Below, piece by piece: positions 1-8,130 of a stretch of DNA of 64,000 bases. Numbering within the stretch: position 1 is the first letter of the stretch; every line of letters begins with the position of its first letter. The notes beneath the pieces are model-generated. The model was given only the letters and a program-made list of their open reading frames with translations, made no database searches and was not told the DNA's origin. This DNA is from an uncultured Maribacter sp. (GTDB lineage: Bacteria; Bacteroidota; Bacteroidia; Flavobacteriales; Flavobacteriaceae), in assembly GCA_947504045.1 (NCBI GenBank), contig CANNFY010000001.1, positions 124,001 through 188,000 on the forward strand, written 5' to 3'. Position numbers and translations under genes: made by a program.

Positions 1-223
1 TAAAGCTCTGTAGTTCATATATCTACTAACGTAATATTTTTAGCATCTTTTTGTGAAAACTCTGTGATATATATTTTTTTAATTTGTGTACAACCGGGAA
101 ATATAAATGGAATAATTATGAAATGAACATAAAATTTCATTAAAACTTTTATGGATTGAAATTTCTTTGAAATGTAATTTTTTAACTAAAAATCTTTTAC
201 TTTTGATACTAATAAAAAATAAA

Positions 224-778
224 ATGGCTTCTCACGAACTAAATCCAAATATCTGGGTAGATCAATATGCTGATTACCTATTTAATTATGCTGTTACTAG
301 GGTAAGTGATTCTGAAATTGCAAAAGATTTGGTGCAAGAAACTTTTTTTGCCGGATTAAAATCTGCAAAAAATTATAAAGGAGAAGCTGCAGAACGCACA
401 TGGTTAATAGCAATTCTTAAAAGAAAAGTAATTGACCATTACAGAAAAATAAATTCTAAAAAAGGAAAAGCTGAAGTTAGAATGAACTATAATTCTAGCA
501 GCGATTCTGATGGTGATTGGCTAGAAGAACAAGTAGCAGACCCATTTAGTTCTATGAACGACAACATTTTAGAAAATGAAGAATTAGGTTTAGCCATACA
601 ACAATGTATTTCTAAACTACCTAAAAAACAATCTCAAGTTTTTGTAATGAAAACAATTAGAGGCATAGATACTGAAGATATTTGTAATGAACTAGGTATT
701 AATGCGTCTAACCTTTGGGTTATGATCCATAGAGCTAGAACCGCACTTATGGGTTGTTTAAATAAAAATTGGTTTTAA
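224..778 (+). CDS. ECF-type RNA polymerase sigma factor (184 aa)
   Basis: Sigma-70 family, extracytoplasmic-function type: it would direct core RNA polymerase to a small regulon. Region 2 lies at about residues 10-75, with the typical DLVQETF stretch at 35-41 and an FxG helix after it. Region 4 lies at about 118-180 with a helix-turn-helix (ICNELGINASNLWVMIHRAR) near the C-terminus. The length is normal for the family. I chose the ATG at 224 because the frame upstream to 167 encodes only a low-complexity Leu/Lys stretch. The next gene starts 4 bp after the stop and looks like its anti-sigma partner. The regulon cannot be read from this window. Family assignment is solid; the signal is unknown. 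Confidence 0.93.
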   Translation: MASHELNPNIWVDQYADYLFNYAVTRVSDSEIAKDLVQETFFAGLKSAKNYKGEAAERTWLIAILKRKVIDHYRKINSKKGKAEVRMNYNSSSDSDGDWLEEQVADPFSSMNDNILENEELGLAIQQCISKLPKKQSQVFVMKTIRGIDTEDICNELGINASNLWVMIHRARTALMGCLNKNWF

Positions 779-782
779 AAAT

Positions 783-1010
783 ATGATTTCTTGTGAAAAA
801 GCAGCAGTAATCTGCAACAAAGCCCAATATAATGAGGCTTCCTTAATGGAGAAAATTAAATTAAAAATTCACACTTTTGTATGTAAAACTTGTGCTAAAC
901 ACAGTAAAAAAAATACAAAGTTAACATCGTTATGTAATAAAGCTAATGTGCAAATATTATCTGATGAAGAAAAAAATGCAATGAAAAATATATTAGAAGG
1001 TAAAAAATAA
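783..1010 (+). CDS. small zinc-motif anti-sigma factor candidate (75 aa)
   Basis: A 75-residue soluble protein directly behind the ECF sigma gene (4-bp gap, surely co-transcribed). It has H30-x3-C34-x2-C37, the signature of ZAS (zinc-binding anti-sigma) proteins such as RsrA and ChrR, plus Cys4, Cys11 and Cys51. There is no membrane segment, so it would act in the cytoplasm, binding the sigma factor and releasing it on a redox or metal signal. Position plus motif make the anti-sigma role likely, but the protein is shorter than characterised ZAS proteins. Its last 18 bp overlap the 3' end of the convergent membrane-protein gene. Confidence 0.75.
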   Translation: MISCEKAAVICNKAQYNEASLMEKIKLKIHTFVCKTCAKHSKKNTKLTSLCNKANVQILSDEEKNAMKNILEGKK

Positions 1011-1823
1011 AGCGCTTATTACTAATATTACATACCAAAAAATTGGAATACTTTCTACCCAAAAAGAAGCAAAATATGTATTCTGATTTCTTTTAGTTAC
1101 AAACATTAATCCCCCCAGAACTAAAAATAAAATACCTTTTGCATACATATCAAAAACAGTAATAGTGTCTTTTAAATAGTTTAAAGCAAAAAACAACAAT
1201 ACTCCAAAAGCTCCAATTATTTTACTTGTAGTAACACCATACCTTTGTGGTAAGGTTTTTAATTCAGGAGCATCATTTTTTAAATCTCTAATTTCAAACG
1301 GAATTAGAAGTATTAAAACTATAAGTATACGCTGTATAGTTTCTATACAAATATCCCAATTTATAGGAGAGTTAATTTCCAAAAAAGGAAGAATAACAGT
1401 AATACCTGCCCAAACTAAGGCAACTGGCAGTATTTTTAACACCCCTAAATCTCTAAACTTTTTAACTTGAGGCAATACGGGTATAGCGTATAAGCCAGTT
1501 AATATAAGTAAGACTAGTATACCAATTATTGTTTTATAGTTTAAAAAAAAGAGGTTATAAAAGCATATTAAAAAAGATACAAAACTAAATAGCTGAATAT
1601 TTTTATGATACTTGTTTGCTACTAAAATATACTTTTCAGCCTCTACTCCGTATTTTATAAAATTATAACCACAAATAGTACTAAAAAAAACAAACGAAAC
1701 TAAATGATTGCTAATTTCTACAGATAGTAATAACCCTGTTACTAACAATAAAAAAACAACAGCTAAAGCAACATGAATACTAGCATCTAAATAAAAATTA
1801 AACAAAGCTTTTACCATCTTCAT
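993..1823 (-). CDS. UbiA-like integral membrane protein (276 aa), degenerate
   Basis: A polytopic membrane protein with roughly eight or nine hydrophobic helices. Residues around 180-200 read EIRDLKNDAPELKTLPQRYG, which resembles the second Asp-rich motif of UbiA prenyltransferases (DxxxD followed by KTLP and G). The first motif, normally NDxxDxxxD, is replaced by GYNFIKYGVE without the aspartates. It therefore looks like a divergent or non-catalytic UbiA relative, and its substrate is unknown. Start could be ATG 1823 or ATG 1817. A TATTTTTG element (1835-1828) lies just 4 bp upstream. It is convergent with the anti-sigma gene. Confidence 0.65.
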   Translation of the reverse strand: MKMVKALFNFYLDASIHVALAVVFLLLVTGLLLSVEISNHLVSFVFFSTICGYNFIKYGVEAEKYILVANKYHKNIQLFSFVSFLICFYNLFFLNYKTIIGILVLLILTGLYAIPVLPQVKKFRDLGVLKILPVALVWAGITVILPFLEINSPINWDICIETIQRILIVLILLIPFEIRDLKNDAPELKTLPQRYGVTTSKIIGAFGVLLFFALNYLKDTITVFDMYAKGILFLVLGGLMFVTKRNQNTYFASFWVESIPIFWYVILVISALFFTF

Positions 1824-1827
1824 ATAA

Positions 1828-1835
1828 CAAAAATA
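1828..1835 (-). promoter_or_regulatory. Bacteroidota -7 element for the UbiA-like gene
   Basis: TATTTTTG on the minus strand matches TAnnTTTG exactly. It ends only 4 bp before the ATG at 1823, so the transcript would be leaderless, or have a leader of about 6 nt if ATG 1817 is used. No convincing -33 TTG is seen at normal spacing. Confidence 0.4.
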
Positions 1836-1963
1836 GCCAAACTGTTTATAACCTTAGTTTTTAGTTAAAAACTTTAGTATTCTTCGTTTAGTTAGTCGTA
1901 ATATTCCATAAATAATTTCTTTATTTTGCAGTACTTTTTAAAGCAAAAAAACGAACTCAGAAT

Positions 1964-4813
1964 ATGCGAACAGACTTATTTGCATCTCGCCACATTGGCA
2001 TAAAAAAAGAAGACCATGAGCACATGCTACAATGTATAGGTGTTAATAGTCTAGAAGAACTTATAAACCAGACTATTCCAGACAATATTCGTCTTAAAGA
2101 AAATTTGCAGCTATCCCCAGCTATGAGTGAGCACGAATTTCTTAACCATCTAGAATATTTATCTAAAAAGAATAAAGTTTATAAATCGTACATTGGTTTA
2201 GGATATCATGAATCTTATACGCCATCTGTAATTAAACGTAATATTTTAGAAAATCCAGGTTGGTATACTGCATATACACCATACCAAGCAGAAATAGCAC
2301 AAGGTAGATTAGAAGCTTTATTAAATTTTCAGACTGTTGTTTGCGATTTAACCGCTATGGAAATTGCCAATGCCTCTCTTTTAGACGAAAGTACTGCTGC
2401 TGCTGAAGCTATGACCATGCTTTTTGATGTTCGAAGTAGAGCTCAAAAAAAAGCTGCTATTTTAAAGTTTTTTGTTTCTGAAGAGGTTTTACCGCAAACC
2501 CTATCTTTATTACAAACTCGTGCTACTCCTTTAGGAATAGAACTTGTTATTGGCAATCATGAAGACTTTGCCTTTTCAGAAGATTTTTTTGGTGTACTAC
2601 TACAATATCCAGGAAAATATGGACAAATACATAATTTTGAAACCTTTGTAGCCAATGCAAACGCAAATGATATAAAAGTAGCAGTTGCTGCAGATATCTT
2701 AAGTTTAACTATGCTAAAACCTCCTGGAGAATTTGGTGTAGATGTTGTAGTTGGCACAACACAGCGTTTTGGTATTCCGTTAGGATACGGAGGACCACAT
2801 GCTGCTTTTTTTGCTACAAAAGAAGCTTATAAACGTAATATTCCTGGAAGAATAATTGGTATTACAAAAGATACTAATGGCAAACCAGCGTTAAGAATGG
2901 CTCTGCAAACCAGAGAGCAGCATATAAAAAGAGATAAAGCAACTTCTAATATATGCACCGCGCAAGTTTTATTAGCTGTAATGGCAGGTATGTATGCTGT
3001 TTATCATGGCCCAGAAGGATTAAAATATATTGCCAATAAAATACATGCTGCTACAGTTACACTTGCTACAAACCTAGAAAAATTAGGTTATAAACAATTA
3101 AACACCAATTTTTTTGATACTGTATTACTTAAAGCAAACTCATCTTTAATACAGCCATTAGCAGAACAAAAAGAAATTAATTTTTATTATATAAATGAAA
3201 ATACAATTTCAATTTCTTTAAACGAAAGTGTTTCTATTTCTGACCTTGAAACTATTATTTCTATTTTTTCTGAAGCTAAAGAAAAAAAAGCTATAAAAAT
3301 TAGTTCTTTAATAGACAAAAAAGGAATTGCAAAAGAACTACAACGATCTTCTCCTTTTTTAGAAAACCCTGTATTTAACTCTTATCATTCCGAAACGGAG
3401 TTAATGCGTTACATTAAAAAATTAGAACGTAAAGATTTAGCGCTGAATCATTCTATGATTTCTTTAGGCTCCTGTACTATGAAATTGAATGCTGCAACGC
3501 AAATGCTACCATTAAGCTCTAACCAATGGGGAAATATTCATCCATTTGCACCTATAAAACAAGCCGAAGGGTATCAAATTGTTTTAAAAGAACTAGAAAA
3601 TGACCTTTCTACTATTACTGGTTTTGCAGCAACCTCTTTACAACCAAATTCTGGTGCTCAAGGAGAATATGCAGGTCTTATGGCTATTAGAGCGTATCAT
3701 GAATCTAATGGGGATACGCATAGAAACATTTGTATTATTCCAGCATCGGCACACGGTACAAACCCAGCATCTGCTGTAATGGCAGGTATGAAAGTAGTTG
3801 TATCTAAAACAGATGAAAAAGGTAATATTGATTTAGAAGACTTAGAAGATAAAGTAAAATTACACGCCAACAATTTATCTGCGTTAATGGTAACCTACCC
3901 ATCTACGCATGGCGTTTTTGAATCTTCTATAAAACAAATCACCAAATTAATACACGATTATGGCGGTCAGGTTTATTTAGACGGCGCAAATATGAACGCT
4001 CAAGTAGGTCTTACAAACCCAGCAGCAATAGGCGCAGATGTGTGTCACCTAAACTTACATAAAACCTTTGCAATACCGCATGGTGGTGGTGGCCCTGGCG
4101 TAGGTCCTATTTGTGTTGCAGAACAATTAGTTCCTTTCTTACCATCAAACCCTGTAATAAAAACTGGTGGTTCTAAAGCTATTTCTGCAATTTCTGCTGC
4201 TCCTTGGGGTAGCTCTTTAGTTTGTTTAATTTCTTATAGTTATATTAAAATGCTAGGAGAAAAAGGGTTAAAACAATCTACAATTACCGCTATACTTAAC
4301 GCTAATTATATAAAAGATAGGTTAAGTAGTGGATTTAAGGTATTGTACTCTGGAGAAAAAGGGAGAGCTGCTCATGAAATGATTATAGATTGCAGACCTT
4401 TTAAACAAAATGGTATTGAAGTTACAGATATTGCCAAACGATTAATGGATTATGGTTTTCATGCTCCGACCGTTTCTTTTCCTGTTGCAGGTACTTTAAT
4501 GATAGAACCAACAGAAAGTGAAAGCTTAGCAGAATTAGACCGTTTTTGTAATGCCATGTTATCTATTAGACAAGAAATTGAAGAAGCATATTCTGAAAAT
4601 CCGGAAAATGTTTTAAAAAACGCTCCGCATACTTTAGAAATGATAACTAGTGATCTATGGGAGTTTGAATATAGCAGACAAAAAGCTGCTTTTCCGTTAG
4701 ATTTTGTAAAGGAAAATAAATTTTGGCCATCGGTAAGAAGAGTTGATGATGCTTATGGCGATCGTAATTTAATCTGCAGTTGTATTCCTATAGAAGCATA
4801 CGCAGAGGCTTAA
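1964..4813 (+). CDS. gcvP: glycine dehydrogenase (aminomethyl-transferring), P protein
   Basis: The PLP-dependent P protein of the glycine cleavage system decarboxylates glycine and passes the aminomethyl group to lipoylated H protein. At 949 aa it is the fused form (N- and C-terminal halves in one chain). The cofactor lysine is K700 in LNLHKTFAIPHGGGGPG, followed by the Gly-rich loop. Other family signatures include the N-terminal FASRHIG and the GVDVVVGTTQRFGIPLGYGG region. No gcvT or gcvH is present in this window, so the system is scattered, as is common in this phylum. A strong terminator follows at 4836. No riboswitch is apparent upstream. Confidence 0.97.
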   Translation: MRTDLFASRHIGIKKEDHEHMLQCIGVNSLEELINQTIPDNIRLKENLQLSPAMSEHEFLNHLEYLSKKNKVYKSYIGLGYHESYTPSVIKRNILENPGWYTAYTPYQAEIAQGRLEALLNFQTVVCDLTAMEIANASLLDESTAAAEAMTMLFDVRSRAQKKAAILKFFVSEEVLPQTLSLLQTRATPLGIELVIGNHEDFAFSEDFFGVLLQYPGKYGQIHNFETFVANANANDIKVAVAADILSLTMLKPPGEFGVDVVVGTTQRFGIPLGYGGPHAAFFATKEAYKRNIPGRIIGITKDTNGKPALRMALQTREQHIKRDKATSNICTAQVLLAVMAGMYAVYHGPEGLKYIANKIHAATVTLATNLEKLGYKQLNTNFFDTVLLKANSSLIQPLAEQKEINFYYINENTISISLNESVSISDLETIISIFSEAKEKKAIKISSLIDKKGIAKELQRSSPFLENPVFNSYHSETELMRYIKKLERKDLALNHSMISLGSCTMKLNAATQMLPLSSNQWGNIHPFAPIKQAEGYQIVLKELENDLSTITGFAATSLQPNSGAQGEYAGLMAIRAYHESNGDTHRNICIIPASAHGTNPASAVMAGMKVVVSKTDEKGNIDLEDLEDKVKLHANNLSALMVTYPSTHGVFESSIKQITKLIHDYGGQVYLDGANMNAQVGLTNPAAIGADVCHLNLHKTFAIPHGGGGPGVGPICVAEQLVPFLPSNPVIKTGGSKAISAISAAPWGSSLVCLISYSYIKMLGEKGLKQSTITAILNANYIKDRLSSGFKVLYSGEKGRAAHEMIIDCRPFKQNGIEVTDIAKRLMDYGFHAPTVSFPVAGTLMIEPTESESLAELDRFCNAMLSIRQEIEEAYSENPENVLKNAPHTLEMITSDLWEFEYSRQKAAFPLDFVKENKFWPSVRRVDDAYGDRNLICSCIPIEAYAEA

Positions 4814-4835
4814 AAAACCTTGTAACCCCTATAAA

Positions 4836-4873
4836 ACAAACCCTTTTAATAATTTAAAAGGGTTTGTTGCTTT
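4836..4873 (+). terminator. intrinsic terminator after gcvP
   Basis: A 14-bp perfect stem (4836-4849 with 4854-4867) and a 4-nt loop, followed by TGCTTTTATAAAA. It lies 22 bp after the gcvP stop. Confidence 0.85.
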
Positions 4874-4903
4874 TATAAAATATTAAAAACTATAATTGGC
4901 TAT

Positions 4904-4939
4904 CGTATTTTTTATTATGCATGCATAATAAAAAATACG
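4904..4939. repeat. perfect 36-bp palindrome upstream of the KAS III gene
   Basis: Every base from 4904 to 4939 pairs with its mirror position around a GCATGC centre at 4921/4922, with no loop. Flanks read CGTATT...AATACG, then TTTTTAG follows on the plus strand. It sits between the gcvP terminator and the ATG at 4981. It could be a dimeric operator, a cruciform or long RNA hairpin, or a second terminator. The perfect symmetry is a direct observation; the role is unknown. Confidence 0.9.
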
Positions 4940-4980
4940 TTTTTAGTTATCTTGTTACAGCTATTTTTAAAGTTAGAATT

Positions 4981-6042
4981 ATGCCTATAGGAATTACTGG
5001 AACAGGAAGTTATATACCAACAGAAATAACTAAAAATGAAGATTTTGAATCTCATGAATTTCTTAATTCTGACGGTTCTAAAATAAACTCTCCTAACCCA
5101 GTAATTATAAAAAAGTTTAAATCTATTACAGGAATAAGCGAAAGAAGATATGCCCCAAAAGAACACAAAACATCTGACTTAGCATTCTTTGCCTCAGAAA
5201 AAGCCATAAAAGACGCAGGCGTTAACAAAGAAACTTTAGATTATATTATTGTTGCCCATAATTTTGGAGACCTTGTACACAATAATAAACAAGGAGATAC
5301 TTTGCCTAGTTTAGCAACACGCGTAAAATATAAATTAGGTATTAAAAACCCTAAATGTGTAGCATACGATATTCTTTTTGGGTGTCCGGGTTGGGTACAG
5401 GCCATGATACAAGCACATGCTTTTATTAAAAGCGGAATTGCAACAAAATGCTTGGTAATTGGTGCAGAAACATTGTCTAGAGTTATAGATAAATATGATC
5501 GTGACTCCATGATATATTCAGACGGAGCTGGAGCCGTAATTGTAGAAAACAAAAATAATGCAGGAGAGATTGTTTTTCATGATTCCGCTACCTATGCAAA
5601 TGAAGAAGCTAATTATCTTTTCTTTGGAAAAACATATAACACCAAAATAAAAGATGAAAATCTTTACATTAAAATGCATGGAAGAAAAATTTACGAATTT
5701 GCGCTTACCAATGTTCCTGTAGCCATGAAAAATTGCCTAGATAGTGCTAATATTTCTATTAAAGATTTAAAAAAGATTTTTATACATCAGGCAAATGAAA
5801 AAATGGACCAAGCAATTGTGGAACGTTTTTACAAACTTTATGAAATAGAAGAGGTTCCAAAAGGAGTTATGCCAATGATAATAGAAAAGTTTGGAAACAG
5901 CTCCGTTGCCACTATACCTACATTATATGATTTGGTAAATAAAAATAAAATTAAAAATCAGAAAATAAACAAAGGAGACATTATACTTTTTGCAAGTGTT
6001 GGTGCCGGAATGAATATTAATGCTATAGTTTATAGAGTATAA
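4981..6042 (+). CDS. 3-oxoacyl-ACP synthase III (FabH/KAS III) family protein
   Basis: Thiolase-fold condensing enzyme of 353 aa. The full KAS III triad is visible: C135 (in FGCPGWVQAM), H269 (in FIHQANEKMDQ) and N306 (in FGNSSVATIPT). KAS III enzymes join an acyl-CoA to malonyl-ACP, but the family also contains paralogs that make specialised lipids or pigments. I chose ATG 4981 because MPIGITGTGSYIP is the usual start of the fold; an upstream extension would begin inside the palindrome. A methyltransferase and a glycosyltransferase follow on the same strand. No fatty-acid synthesis genes adjoin it, so it may not be the housekeeping FabH. Substrate unknown. Confidence 0.88.
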   Translation: MPIGITGTGSYIPTEITKNEDFESHEFLNSDGSKINSPNPVIIKKFKSITGISERRYAPKEHKTSDLAFFASEKAIKDAGVNKETLDYIIVAHNFGDLVHNNKQGDTLPSLATRVKYKLGIKNPKCVAYDILFGCPGWVQAMIQAHAFIKSGIATKCLVIGAETLSRVIDKYDRDSMIYSDGAGAVIVENKNNAGEIVFHDSATYANEEANYLFFGKTYNTKIKDENLYIKMHGRKIYEFALTNVPVAMKNCLDSANISIKDLKKIFIHQANEKMDQAIVERFYKLYEIEEVPKGVMPMIIEKFGNSSVATIPTLYDLVNKNKIKNQKINKGDIILFASVGAGMNINAIVYRV

Positions 6043-6104
6043 AAAACACCAATAGATTTAAGCTTATTTTTTTACCTTCGTAGCTGTATCAAAAACGATA
6101 GTAG

Positions 6105-6635
6105 ATGTACGAAAAGACTTTTCCTAGCAAAAGGTTTAAACACACTTTAACATTCTTAGAAAAACATATTACCACAAAAGAAACAATTTTAGATTTAGGT
6201 GTGCCTAATCCCTTTTCTAAAATTATGCAAGAAAATGGCTATTCTGTACAAAATACAAAAGGTGAAGATATTGATGTAGATTTTTCTACTATTACAAATT
6301 CTAATACCGAAGTAGTAACAGCTTTTGAAATTTTTGAGCACTTATTAAATCCGCTAACCATCTTAAAAGAAATTAAAGCAAACAAACTAGTTGCCAGTAT
6401 CCCATTACGTTTATGGTTTTCTCCTGCATACCAAAGTAAGACCGACCCTTGGGACAGACACTATCATGAATTTGAAGATTGGCAATTTAATTGGTTATTA
6501 GAAAAAGCTGGTTGGCAAATAAAAGACAGTGCTAAATGGACTAACCCTGTAAAAAAAATAGGAATTAGACCTCTTTTACGTTCTTTTACGCCAAGATACT
6601 ATATTGTTTATGCAGAAAGAATTAAACAATTTTAA
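6105..6635 (+). CDS. class I SAM-dependent methyltransferase-like protein (176 aa)
   Basis: The order of elements fits a small class I methyltransferase: an ILDLGVPNPF loop in place of the usual LDLGCGxG motif I, an acidic strand (GEDIDVDFS), and TAFEIFEHLLNPLTILKEI, the post-motif II helix typical of the Methyltransf_11/23 group. Motif I has lost its second glycine, so SAM binding may be altered. It lies 62 bp after the KAS III gene and 10 bp before a glycosyltransferase. The acceptor is unknown; context suggests a lipid or glycan. Confidence 0.7.
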   Translation: MYEKTFPSKRFKHTLTFLEKHITTKETILDLGVPNPFSKIMQENGYSVQNTKGEDIDVDFSTITNSNTEVVTAFEIFEHLLNPLTILKEIKANKLVASIPLRLWFSPAYQSKTDPWDRHYHEFEDWQFNWLLEKAGWQIKDSAKWTNPVKKIGIRPLLRSFTPRYYIVYAERIKQF

Positions 6636-6645
6636 ATAAGGTGCT

Positions 6646-7497
6646 ATGGATTATTATATAGTAATACCTGCGCATAATGAAGAGCAGTATATATCTAATA
6701 CACTAAATTCTATACTAGAACAATCTTTACTTCCTAAACGAGTAATTATTGTAAACGATAATTCTACAGACTCTACTGAAAAAATTATAGATAAGTACAT
6801 TGCCAAATCGGATTTTTTTAAAAAATTAAACACTACTTCTTCTACAGAGCATATGCCAGGAAGTAAAGTCATAAATGCATTTAACAAAGGGTTAAAATTA
6901 CTAGATGATTCTTATGATTTTATTGTTAAGCTAGATGCTGATATTATTCTTCCTGCAAAGTACTTTGAAACCATAGCTGCAATTTTTAAAAACAACCAAA
7001 AAATTGGTGTTGCTGGCGGATTCGCCTATGAAGAATCTAATACTGGAGAATGGCTTTTAAACCACCCCATGAACAAAGACCATGTACGTGGTGCTTTTAA
7101 AGCATATTCTAAAAACTGTTTTAAAGCCATTGGCGGACTTAAAAATGCAATGGGCTGGGATACGGTAGATGAGTTATTAGCGCAGTACCATGGCTTTGAA
7201 ATTTACACTACAGAGCAACTACATGTTAAACATTTAAGACCAACTGGCGGTGCTTACAACAAAAAAGCTAAATTATTGCAAGGTAAAGCAATGTATACTA
7301 TGAGGTATGGTAGTTTAATTACTATAATTGCATCTTTAAAAATGGCTTTAAAGCAAAAAAAAATAGCTACTTTTTTTCATAATTTAGAAGGATACAAAAA
7401 CGCTAAAAAAGAAAATACTACCCATTTAGTTTCTATAGAAGAAGGTAAGTTTATAAGATCCTTAAGATGGAAAAATATTAAACAAAAATTATTCTAA
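6646..7497 (+). CDS. glycosyltransferase family 2 protein (283 aa)
   Basis: GT-A fold. The N-terminus reads YIVIPAHNEEQYISNTLNSI, the GT2 nucleotide-binding strand and helix, followed by VNDNSTDST. The metal-binding DxD-type motif is KLDADIIL at about residues 95-102, and a GWDTVDE segment lies later, in the acceptor region. No membrane segments are obvious, so it is cytoplasmic or peripheral. It follows the methyltransferase by 10 bp and ends the run; a bidirectional terminator follows. It probably glycosylates a lipid or cell-surface precursor, but donor and acceptor are unknown. Confidence 0.88.
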   Translation: MDYYIVIPAHNEEQYISNTLNSILEQSLLPKRVIIVNDNSTDSTEKIIDKYIAKSDFFKKLNTTSSTEHMPGSKVINAFNKGLKLLDDSYDFIVKLDADIILPAKYFETIAAIFKNNQKIGVAGGFAYEESNTGEWLLNHPMNKDHVRGAFKAYSKNCFKAIGGLKNAMGWDTVDELLAQYHGFEIYTTEQLHVKHLRPTGGAYNKKAKLLQGKAMYTMRYGSLITIIASLKMALKQKKIATFFHNLEGYKNAKKENTTHLVSIEEGKFIRSLRWKNIKQKLF

Positions 7498-7512
7498 ATA
7501 AATAGTTCATAC

Positions 7513-7549
7513 AAAAAAAGCCATTCTAAATTAGAATGGCTTTTTTGTT
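7513..7549. terminator. bidirectional terminator between GT2 and ompH genes
   Basis: A run of A, then the stem AGCCATTCTAA (7519-7529) pairing with TTAGAATGGCT (7531-7541), then a T run. It serves the plus-strand glycosyltransferase and the minus-strand OmpH gene, which converge here. Confidence 0.88.
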
Positions 7550-7566
7550 TTATTAAAAGTAGTGTT

Positions 7567-8076
7567 TTAGAAACCTAATTCTTTTTTTACATCTACTAAA
7601 AGGTCTTTTCCTTTAGCTACTATTAAACCACCACCAGCTTGTGCATCTATTACATAGTCAAAACCTTGTGCGGCAGCAACTTTTTCTATTGCAGCTTTAG
7701 CTTTTTCAGAAATAGGTGCAAATAATTCTGCCTGTTTCTTCTGAAATTCTTGCTGTGCAGCTTGTTGTGCTTCACCTATGCTCTTTTCGTAACCTTGCAA
7801 TTCTACAGCTCTTTTATCATTTTCTTCTTTAGACTTAGCCGCTGCTTCATTTTGGTATTGCGTAAACTTATTACGAAGTTCTGTCATAGAAGCTTGTATA
7901 TCCGCATTGTACGTTTCTTGTAATTTTTTAAGCTCTGCTTCTGCCGATTTCATTTCTGGCATTTGAGATAATAATTGTGTTACGTCTATATGAGCTACTT
8001 TACTTTGTGCGTTTACAAAACTTGTTGCTGCAATAAATAATACTAATGCTACAGCTATTTTCTTTACTTGTTTCAT
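7567..8076 (-). CDS. OmpH/Skp-family periplasmic chaperone (169 aa)
   Basis: Skp-type holdase for outer-membrane proteins in the periplasm. It has a signal peptide (MKQVKKIAVALVLFIAATS...VNA), then VAHIDVTQLLSQMPE, the conserved OmpH start, a long coiled coil rich in Ala, Gln, Glu and Lys (about residues 45-130), and a closing FDYVIDAQAGGGLIVAKG sheet. I chose ATG 8076; the frame continues 3 codons to a TTG. It lies 54 bp behind a second OmpH gene and downstream of bamA, the standard layout in this phylum. Confidence 0.93.
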   Translation of the reverse strand: MKQVKKIAVALVLFIAATSFVNAQSKVAHIDVTQLLSQMPEMKSAEAELKKLQETYNADIQASMTELRNKFTQYQNEAAAKSKEENDKRAVELQGYEKSIGEAQQAAQQEFQKKQAELFAPISEKAKAAIEKVAAAQGFDYVIDAQAGGGLIVAKGKDLLVDVKKELGF

Positions 8077-8130
8077 GATTTTCAATTTCTATTTTGTGTT
8101 AATTAATGGTACTCTATTTTGGTTATTATA

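Noticed and set aside
993-1010. Frameshift or misannotation because two genes overlap by 18 bp
   Set aside because: The overlap is between convergent 3' ends, both with proper stops; this is common in compact genomes.
1824-1963. Glycine riboswitch upstream of gcvP
   Set aside because: The gap has only a small 8-bp inverted repeat (about 1855-1872) and none of the conserved glycine aptamer elements.
4915-5166. An 83-codon open frame on the minus strand over the palindrome
   Set aside because: Overlaps the KAS III start region; no recognised features and unlikely composition (Phe, Tyr, Cys).
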